Of a stretch of DNA of 27,564 bases, positions 20,426-27,564 are shown in pieces. The stretch lies in contig BFEA01000382.1 in the NCBI GenBank assembly GCA_003427395.1, forward strand, positions 1,179,220 through 1,206,783, read 5' to 3'. A model generated the notes under the pieces. It did not search any database, was not told the origin of the DNA, and saw only the letters and a list, made by a program, of their open reading frames with translations. This DNA comes from Chara braunii (taxonomy: Eukaryota > Streptophyta > Charophyceae > Charales > Characeae). Position 1 is the stretch's first letter, and each line of letters opens with the position of its first letter. Position numbers and translations under genes: made by a program.

Positions 20426-21130
20426 TGCGAATGACTCATTAAATCAGTTATTTGGTGGTCTCCTTACCACTCGGATAACCGTGGTAATTCTAGAGCTAAT
20501 ACGGGCAGCATATCCCGACTTCTGGAAGAAATGTATTTATTGGATAAAAGGCTGATCTGGGCTTGCCCGTTGTTGGGGCGAATCATGGTGACTTGTCGAA
20601 TCGCATGGCCTTTGAGCTGGCGATGTTCCATTCAAATTTCTGCCCTATCAACTTTNGATGGTAGGATAGAGGCCTACCATGGTGGTAACGGGTGACGGAG
20701 AATTAGGGTTCGATTCCAGAGAGGGAGCCTGAGAGATGGCTACCACATCCAAGGAAGGCAGCAGGCGTGTAAATTACCCAATCCGGACATAGGGAGGTAC
20801 TGACAATAAATAACAATACTGGGCTCTTTCGAGTCTCGTAATTGGAATGAGAACAGTTGTAAACTCCTTGAACGAGCATCCATTGGAGGGCAAGTCTGGT
20901 GCCAACAACCGCGGTAATTCCAGCTCCAATAGCGTATATTTAAGTTGTTGCAGTTAAAAAGCTCGTAGTTGGATTTTGGGTGGGAGGGGTTGGTCCGCTC
21001 TTGCGGGCGTGTACCGGCCCTTTTGCCTTTCTTGCCGAGTATGCGTTCCTTGCCTTTATTGGCTGGGATCCAGAGCCAGCGTTGTTACTTTGAAAAAATT
21101 AGAGTGTTCAAAGCAGGCCCGTGCTCTGAA
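20426..21130 (+). rRNA. 18S rRNA fragment, degenerate
   Basis: Matches nuclear 18S from about 80 nt inside its 5' end to roughly position 800. Blocks include CTCATTAAATCAGTTAT, GTGGTAATTCTAGAGC, CTACCATGGTGGTAACGGG, GGTAATTCCAGCTCCAATAG and AAAGCTCGTAGTTGGA. The wording in the GATGGTAGGATAGAGG region fits green plants. The near-universal GCCAGCAGCCGCGG of the 530 loop is GCCAACAACCGCGG here (20901-20914), so the copy is probably non-functional or error-laden. An N lies at 20656. The 5' end and the 3' half of the gene are missing. Confidence 0.93.
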
Positions 21131-22049
21131 CTCACCTGCCGAATCAATCAGCCCCGAAAATGGATGGAGCTGAAGCGCGCCACCTATGCTCGGCCGTTGC
21201 GGCGATTCTGACGCCTCGATGAGTAGGAGGGCGCGGGGCCTGCTGCGAAGCCTGGAGCGTGAGCCTAGGTGAAGCGGGTCCCGGTGCAGATCTTGGTGGT
21301 AGTAGCAAATATTCAAATGAGAACTTTGAAGACCGAAGTGGGGAAGGGTTCCATGTGAACAACGCTTGGACATGGGTCAGTCGGCCCTANGAGATGTGGA
21401 AACCTTGTATCAAGGGCGCACTGCGTGCCTCACATCGAAAGGGGGTGGGGTTAATATTCCCGAACTGGGTTGTGGAGGTGGACGGTAACGTAAGCAGCTT
21501 CGGAGATGCCTACGGGGGCCGTGGGGAGGGTTTCTTTCCTTCTTGATGGCTCGCCCACCCTGGAATCGGATCAACCGGAGATAGGGTGCAGCGCGCGACA
21601 AAACACCGCGCGTCTTGTGGTGTCCAGCGCGCGCCCGACAGCCCTTGAAAATTTGGAGTTGCGGGTACCTCTCACGCCCGACCGTACTCATAACCGCATC
21701 AGGCCTCCTAGGTGAGCAGCCTCTGGTNAAAGGAAGAATGTAGGTAAGGGAAGTCGGCAATATGAATCCGTAACCTTGAGAAAAGGATTCGCTCTGAGGG
21801 CTGGGCCTAGGGGTCTGCGCCCCGATGTCGTTGGCTGCCGATGGTCTGCCAGAGCTGCTCTCGCGCTGAGGGCGGAGCCCTCGTGCCAGTGTGCCGACGG
21901 GCGTAGAATGTCTTGTGTCCCCACCTTTCAGGTGGGGCCGTGGGACTCTCCCTAAGCATCAAACTGCCGACTCAGAACTGGTGCGGACAAGGGGAATCCG
22001 ACTGTTTAATTAAAACAAAGCATTGCGATGGTCCCAACGGATGTTGACG

Positions 22050-22083
<34 letters not shown>

Positions 22084-22130
22084 AGTGAAGAGATTCAACG
22101 AAGCGCGGGTGGTGGGAGTAACAATGAATT

Positions 22131-22168
<38 letters not shown>

Positions 22169-22660
22169 TGCACATGAATGGATTAACGAGATTCCCACTG
22201 TCCCTATCTCCCTCCTGTCTCTTATACACATCTAGATGTGTATAAGAGACAGGCTCTTGGCAATACCATCCTGCGAAACCACAACCAAGGAAACGGTCTT
22301 GGAAGAATCGGCGGGGAAAGAAGACCCTATTGAGCTTGACTCTAGTTCGACTCTGTGAANTGACTTGAGAGGTGTAGAATAAGTGGGAGCCTTACGGCGC
22401 AAGTGAATACCACTACTTTTAACATTATTTTACATATTTCGTGAGGTGGAGCCAGGGCTCTGCCCCTGCTTCTCGATCCAAGGTGCAGGCCGTCGTGGCC
22501 TGTCCGATCCAGGCAAAAGACATTGTCAGGTGGGGAGTTTGGCTGGGGCGGCACATCTGTTAGAAGATAACGCAGGTGTCCTAAGATGAGCTCAACGAGA
22601 ACATAAATCTCGTGTGGAGCAAAAGGGCAAAAGCTCATTTGATTTTGATTTCCTGTACGG
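21131..22660 (+). rRNA. 28S rRNA fragment, degenerate and interrupted
   Basis: Large-subunit rRNA similarity starts at CTCACCTGCCGAATCAA and continues through AAGGTAGCCAAATGCC, GGGGAAAGAAGACCCT and GGGGCGGCACATCTGTTA to GATTTCCTGTACG near 22660. It is an internal piece: the 5' 28S, 5.8S and both ITS are absent, and the 3' end is lost. Conserved ATTAGTGACGCGCATGAATG reads with TG and CA in place of CG, suggesting CpG decay. Ns lie at 21390, 21728 and 22360. A 38-bp library adapter splits it at 22215-22252. Confidence 0.92.
22215..22252. other. Nextera mate-pair junction adapter (contamination)
   Basis: The sequence CTGTCTCTTATACACATCT is followed directly by its reverse complement AGATGTGTATAAGAGACAG. 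This is the Tn5 mosaic end in the inverted double form made when Nextera mate-pair fragments are circularised. It is synthetic, not biological. It sits in otherwise colinear 28S sequence, with about 5 extra bases before it and about 10 after it that do not belong to 28S. Confidence 0.97.
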
Positions 22661-23300
22661 GCGGTTTTCTCTTTAGTGGTGTATGGCTTTGTGAGTATCT
22701 GTGCAGAGTGGTGAGGTTCTTTTAGCACTGTGTGAACTTGTAAATAGAGCTCGGGTTGTGGATTTGTGAGTACTTGTATAGAGAGGTGGGATTCTTTGTA
22801 CCATTGTGTGAGCTTGCAAATAGACCGCGGGGTTTCCTTGGTCCCAGTCTGTGGACCTGCAAATAAGGTTCGGAGGGAAGAAACTGTGATGGGTACATAA
22901 CTCGTGGGCTTCCTCTGACTAGTGTGGATTCGTGAGTAGTTGTATAGAGTGGCCAGATCCTTTGTACTACTGTCACCGGCTGGGAGAAAGAGACTGCGAC
23001 GGGTACGAAACTGGTGGCTTCCTTCGAGTAATGTGGATTGGTGAGTACTTGTATAGAGAGGTGAGACTCTTTGTACTATTGTGTGAGCTTGCAAATTGAT
23101 CGCAGGCTCCCCTTGATACCAGTGTGCTGACTTGTAAAATAGGGTCCGGGGAAAACAGACTTCAATGGGTACAGAATTTGTGGGCTTCTACTACTATGGA
23201 GCCTGTAAATAGAGCTCGGGTTGGTAAACAGGGTTTGGAGGAAAGAGATTGTGACGGGTTTAGAACTCGTGGGCTTCCTCTTCACTAGTGTGTGGATCGG
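22661..23300. repeat. Degenerate interspersed-module repeats after 28S
   Basis: Two modules alternate. Module B (GTGAGTACTTGTATAGAG, then ATTCTTTGTAC) occurs at 22692, 22767, 22931 and 23041. Module A (GAAAGAGATTGTGACGGGT, then CGTGGGCTTCCTC) occurs near 22876, 22982, 23151 and 23242. Spacing is irregular and the copies are diverged. The location next to 28S suggests intergenic-spacer subrepeats, but 28S is truncated before them, so the link may be secondary. A 250-codon minus frame (23094-22342) crosses the repeats and antisense 28S and is not taken as a gene. Confidence 0.8.
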
Positions 23301-24315
23301 TAAATGGGCTCGGAGGAGCGAGAAGGCGACATGCAGTAGAAGACTGCGTTCTGAAGTATCCGTTTATCAAACAGAAGGAGTGCAGAGGACGCCTTTGTGC
23401 ACTGTCGCGATGGCAATGCCCTTGTAGTGATGTGCGTTGGAAGACTGTGAGTCTCAGTGGGGAAGAAAATACTGGTCTGGGAATACTCAATCCTGGAAGA
23501 AGTTACTGACTGACAGAGGGTCTTGCTATAGACGTTTAGTCGATAGTATAACTATCTGAGAGAATACAGGGTGACCAAGACTGAGGGAATTGGAAATAAT
23601 AATACTGATCATGCGTCACTAATTGTTGTGCGAAGTTGTAATAGACGATGCATGGAAAGGCCACACTCCCTGGTAGTGCCTGGGTCATGGGAACAAGTTG
23701 TAGGGGGACCAAAACCAGGGTTGTCACGCGGGGATCCCCGGTGTGAGGAAACCCGGGGAGGGTACCTTGTCCGCCGCTAAAGCCAGGGACAGCGACGTCT
23801 GTCACCCGCCGTGCCCGCTTCAGAGGTCCTCAGCGGCGTGGTAGGGGGTGGGATTTGATTGGCCTGTCACATCCCCACTAAGAGCGTCAACTTAGTAGGC
23901 TCCTCAATAAACCTAAATAATAATAAAAAAAATAATAATTAAAAAAAAAAACGAAATAAAGTAAATAACTCAAGCCAACAAACAGCCATGCTCTGAATTA
24001 CCGCGTTTGAAAAGAGAAAGTTGGTCTTACAGTTAGCAGCATTATGTCTACATCAAAACCATTCTAAGATCACAACCGTGAATCCGTACGATTTGAAGTC
24101 CCCTTGTAAAACCCGCTGACGTGGAGAGGCCAGCGCTGACTTGCCACAAGTACCTCTTCATTCTCATGTCCCGGTTGGCGCAGCGTCTGATGCTTCTCTA
24201 CGAGCTTGGAGAACTCTTGTTGTTTGGGTTGTGACTATGGACAATTGAGAGTGGAATGTCTGATTGTTTGATGACTGGCATGCCCTCTCTGCATCCCTCG
24301 GATCATCCATGTTTT
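23301..24315. other. Gene-free region with A-rich tract
   Basis: No gene is recognised. A 12-bp palindrome CGGGGATCCCCG lies at 23729-23740. An A/T-only tract of about 60 bp at 23905-23965, which includes AATAAA-like words and an A run, could be the tail of an old retroposed sequence lying to its left on the plus strand. No coding or tRNA-like head was found. Confidence 0.4.
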
Positions 24316-24316
24316 G

Positions 24317-24318
<2 letters not shown>

Positions 24319-24391
<73 letters not shown>
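24319..24391. repeat. (TC)n then (TG)n compound microsatellite
   Basis: About 30 perfect TC units followed directly by about 6 TG units. The run makes artificial Ser-Leu or Arg-Glu repeats in all frames, so ORFs across it are not genes. Confidence 0.97.
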
Positions 24392-25185
24392 CCAACTCTG
24401 ATGAGGATATCTCCGGTGCATTTGCAGTCACAACTCACAAACGGGCGTTTGTGACAAAAACTCTCTTGGTCGGTCTCAACCAGGATTCTCAACGCAGCCT
24501 CCGGAGCGGGCTTACTGGATTCCAACTGGACACCGATTCAGACTGCAGGTTTGTTCCCCCCTCCTTAGTAGGGATCAACAGAGGAGAGATCCTTGTGTTT
24601 GGTTCTAAAGAATGGTGGTCATCTATAAGTGTCTGTCATCCTGATGACTCGCTCCACAGTACTCTTTTTCTGCAGGCCAGCAACGTCCATGTGCGCATCA
24701 GTACTTCACTACTTCAAGAGTTTTCTCGGGGCTGATGCCGCTGACATAATCCATCTGTCTGACAGTTGCATATCCCAAATGAAATGTATACAGTTGTTGA
24801 TTTTGTCCTCGTACGTGCCACCAGCTAGATGAACAATACAGGCCGCATTTAATCAGCTCTCTGATACCCTCGCTGCGCTAGTGCGATCCTGCCCTCCCCT
24901 GTGGTCTCTCTCTCTCAAAATGTCCAGTTACAATTCTTTTCCCAATGTCAGGCCTCACCAGAACTGAAAATTTCGTGCGCCCCAGGAAAAATCCACCGTT
25001 GGAATCACCCTTAATGATGTTTAAAACTCGACAGAACTGAAATCCCAACGGTGATTCTTTTCACTTTTTAACTCCCCTTGAGAGTGTGAAGACCGATCGT
25101 TAATATATGCCTCCAATCAAAAGATACAACCTCCGTACCACGTTCATGTCGGATTTGCGCCCGAAGTCTTACTCGCACAGACTGA
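24392..25185. other. Gene-free stretch
   Basis: Only short frames without recognisable protein features. I see no RNA gene, repeat or mobile-element signature here. Confidence 0.4.
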
Positions 25186-25192
25186 TACTTCT

Positions 25193-25255
25193 TTTCTCTC
25201 CCTCTCTCTCTNTTTTTTTTTTTTTTTTCTCTCTCTCTCTCCCTCTCTTCTTATC
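25193..25255. repeat. CT-rich and poly(T) low-complexity tract with an N
   Basis: CTCTCTCT runs flank a stretch of about 17 T bases, with an N at 25212 at the junction. It is probably an unresolved length in the assembly. Confidence 0.92.
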
Positions 25256-25330
25256 CCTCTCACGCATACTGAGTTTCGAACCCGCGCCTTAAGCCCCCAT
25301 GTCGCATCTAGATTCTNTGTCTTCACACGC
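25193..25330 (-). mobile_element. Possible tRNA-derived SINE (weak)
   Basis: On the minus strand, GGCGCGGGTTCGAAACTCAG near 25273-25292 resembles an RNA polymerase III B box (GGTTCGANTCC-like). It is followed after about 25 bases by a (GA)n and poly(A) tract (25193-25255, with an N at 25212). Order and spacing suit a short SINE, but no clear A box was found and an N at 25317 lies upstream. The low-complexity tract itself is certain; the SINE reading is a guess. Confidence 0.25.
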
Positions 25331-26015
25331 CATCTCCCTTTTAGCCTCTAACTCTTCCTTGCATTCTCACTCTCCACTGGATGATCGTACTTTGGATTAT
25401 TGTGTCCCTGTCGCCCAACAGCGGATCTGGCCCAGCCACAGTGTANGTGGTCAAGCACAGGCCCCCGTGTAGTGTTTACGGTATTGTCACGTATTTTCTC
25501 GAGTCCATCACTNAGTATCCAGACTTGTACTCATCTCTTTCGTCTACTTCTGGCAGCGATCCTACTCTCGCTCCTTCTGAACAGCGCTCCTTCCTACTCG
25601 TTTCCTCCCTTACTCACTGTCTTTTTCTGCTGACTCACACACTATGATACGCTGGGTAGCTCACTCCTTCTCATATGCTAATGCTCACGCAAGCGAACAC
25701 ACTACCCACTCTCGCAGTTACACTCTCTCGTTTGCTGGGGATTTCTGACGAGTGCACTCTCAGGCCTTCCCTCTTGTGCATGATCGAAGCTCGATTCTTG
25801 CTCTTTCTCCGTGTGAGGGTTGCGTGTTGATTGATCTCTCCCGTTCGCCGATTGGACTCTCCCGTGTGCATGACTTCCTCCAATTCAGTTGTTCTCCATG
25901 TGTTGACTGGAAGTAAGGGACACTTATATGTTGAATAGTATCCCTTACCTGATGTCCTGGAGTTCAATCAGCCCCTTTCAAAGATTTACATGCGTCAATA
26001 AAATCTCACGTGCAT
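25331..26015. other. Gene-free stretch with two Ns
   Basis: No gene or element is recognised. Ns at 25446 and 25513 disrupt any frame. Short frames in both directions lack protein-like features. Confidence 0.4.
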
Positions 26016-26017
26016 TG

Positions 26018-26100
26018 ATTGGATAACCGTCCGTGATCAGTCCACTTAGAGTGGTTGGATCAGCGCACGTGGCCAGTCCACTTTGAGTGATCGGATCACG
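26018..26100. repeat. About 36-bp short tandem repeat, 2-3 copies
   Basis: CAGTCCACTTAGAGTGGTTGGATCA at 26038 recurs as CAGTCCACTTTGAGTGATCGGATCA at 26074. A weaker match (GGATAACCGTCCGTGAT) lies to the left and GGATCAC words lie to the right. Confidence 0.7.
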
Positions 26101-27120
26101 ACGCTTGATCTATCCTTCGTTTTCTTTGACTAGTCATGTGTGAGATTGGATCACTATCCTCACTCCCACCTGCAAACTCGCCATGGCAGCAGTTCGTGAG
26201 GCAATCACACACACGGCAGCCGCCTGAGCGCCGACGCGCTTCCCCCCGCGCTTGCAATGCTCCGCAACAGTTGTGCGTCGGGTACGCCTCGCATGCCATC
26301 CTTCAGTCCTCTCCGCTCATCCCCCGTGCAACAGTCTGTCCATCGATGTCTCCACCCTGAGCCCGGTGAGCTTCGCACCCTCTGTGTCCCTTCAGTTCCT
26401 CTCACCCTCGTGCTCTGCCCAGCTCTCCTATCTCGATGGTCTTCGTCGAGCAGATCGAATACCAGGCACGCACCTTGCTCGGTCAAACGCCCAGCGCTTG
26501 CCCAGGTCGTTTCTCGTGCAAACCAACGCGGGGCACGCCTGGCATGCCGTGTTCTCCTTCCCTGTCCGCCCATTCATCACGAATAGAGCCCGTATATGGG
26601 CGGAGTACACCCTGCACGCCTCTCTTGCATTGACTCCGCCTGCATCCGTACCGTGACGCGGGCTGGGTACACCGTGCATACTGTCCCTGCTCTCTAGTCC
26701 CCTTTCCCTTTATGGTTTTCCCGCACAGCTGAACGTGGTATTTCCTCCTCCCAGGTCCAGTCCGTAGACCTTCGTAGGCTGAAGGTAAAAGCAGGGCCAG
26801 GCCCAGCTCTGGTGCAGTGGAACCCATATACAGTCTCATCGGGACCTGCAACTGAAACCTGCTGTAAAAAGAAAGCCAGATACTTCCGTATGGCAGGTAC
26901 CCGTACCAAACTTGTCACTTTTACGCTCCAAAGCCAACCACGGTACTGAAAAGCAATTGTATTGTACCAGTTACCAACACAAAAGCCGAACCGCAGTCCA
27001 GCTGTTGCTCCCAACACCCAGTTACCATGCTTGTTCCGTATCTGTCCCGGATCAGAGTGTCGGGCCGAACCAGAACCGAGCCAACACCGAATCTGAGAAC
27101 ATGTCAAATGCCGCACAATA
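26101..27120. other. Gene-free stretch, GC-richer
   Basis: Many overlapping frames on both strands, some over 120 codons, but none with recognisable domains or consistent codon character. A 253-codon minus frame (27455-26694) crosses into the minisatellite and is treated as chance. No RNA gene was recognised. Confidence 0.4.
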
Positions 27121-27124
27121 CCGT

Positions 27125-27345
27125 GGTCCCAAAGCTGAAATAAAGCGCCATATTGGCACCAAACGTGGAATAAATGGTCGCAGTGACGGTGTCGAGCCTG
27201 GGTTAAATATTCGTGATAACGCCGAACCTGGGATAAACTGCCGCCAACGTCTCTAACCTGGAATAACTGTCGTAGTAGCCCCGGTCCTGAGAATAAATCA
27301 CCGTACCTGTCCCGAACCTGAAAATAAGTCACCGTAGTGAAACAA
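27125..27345. repeat. About 30-bp degenerate minisatellite
   Basis: A core resembling AACCTGGGATAAA recurs near 27135, 27165, 27196, 27224, 27255, 27284 and 27314, giving a period of about 28-31 bp over at least seven diverged copies. On the minus strand it reads as about 10-residue peptide repeats (FQVRDRYGD-like), which accounts for the long open frame there. The remaining 27346-27564 shows nothing recognisable. Confidence 0.8.
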
Positions 27346-27564
27346 CTGTCACCGGCCAGACACCGTAGTACGAAGCCACTCCGTAACAACCCTCGTATCC
27401 GTACTGAACCAAACACCATAGTCGACCCAAGGTAGCACCACCCCATGCTGTCCATGCGATCGTCCTCGAACTGTCACAGTGAAGTTAGTAAATAGGTGGA
27501 TCGGGAAAGTGGCACGAAAAACCTTGATCATCAGGGATTGGCGAAAAAGGTTGGGATCCAGAGA

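Noticed and set aside
20700-20720. GGTTCGATTCC as a tRNA T-arm
   Set aside because: It is part of conserved 18S rRNA sequence, not a tRNA gene.
22120-22160. R2-type retrotransposon target site in 28S (CTTAAGGTAGCC)
   Set aside because: The site is uninterrupted and no R2-like coding sequence is attached. The foreign sequence in 28S lies about 80 bp away and is a synthetic adapter.
22342-23094. 250-codon minus-strand ORF
   Set aside because: It crosses degenerate repeats and the antisense of 28S rRNA and includes an N, so it is not a credible protein gene.
24164-24735. ORFs with long Ser-Leu or Arg-Glu runs
   Set aside because: They are translations of the (TC)n microsatellite and have no other protein features.
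26205-26851. Overlapping ORFs of 100-134 codons on both strands
   Set aside because: Several frames are open at once in GC-rich DNA and none has recognisable motifs, so chance is the simplest explanation.

Overview
The window looks like repeat-rich nuclear DNA of a streptophyte (green plant lineage). The basis is plant-type 18S and 28S rRNA sequence at 20.4-22.7 kb, a plant-style Ty3/gypsy element and a plant-style LINE. I lean towards a charophyte-like or early land-plant genome, but nothing here proves a species. I see no intact host gene. Nearly everything is mobile-element debris, satellite DNA and a rearranged rDNA fragment. Several single Ns, an exact duplication around one N and a library adapter show that this is a draft scaffold.

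Left part (1-6.66 kb): a 40-bp tandem repeat at the window edge, about 0.8 kb of non-coding DNA, an unrecognised acidic ORF, then a decayed Ty3/gypsy polyprotein on the minus strand (about 6660 down to 2150). Its order is protease, reverse transcriptase, RNase H, integrase. It carries at least four frameshifts and many premature stops. No gag or LTR was recognised.

Middle (6.6-10.9 kb): a plus-strand pseudogene of about 907 codons for a transposase-like protein with a GHTHTDVD signature (DUF7869-like), with four in-frame stops, followed by AT-rich DNA. By eye its base composition differs from both flanks, which are pyrimidine-rich on the plus strand, so it may be a nested insertion.

11.0-13.7 kb: three tandem, mutually homologous units of about 250-270 codons on the minus strand. 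They encode a protein family I do not recognise, and each is broken by stops or frameshifts. This is the most interesting unexplained coding signal.

13.7-20.4 kb: gene-free DNA, then an 11-copy satellite of about 81 bp with a palindromic core. The satellite is cut by an (ATT)n tract that looks like the 3' tail of a 5'-truncated minus-strand LINE (19.94 down to 16.4 kb) with FADD and zf-RVT motifs.

20.4-27.6 kb: a plus-strand rDNA composite begins directly after a poly(A) run. A partial 18S is fused to a partial 28S with no ITS or 5.8S, and the 28S is interrupted by a 38-bp Nextera mate-pair junction adapter. Degenerate spacer-like repeats, microsatellites, a weak SINE candidate and a 30-bp minisatellite follow. 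Elements here do not form a pathway; they record insertion, duplication and decay.
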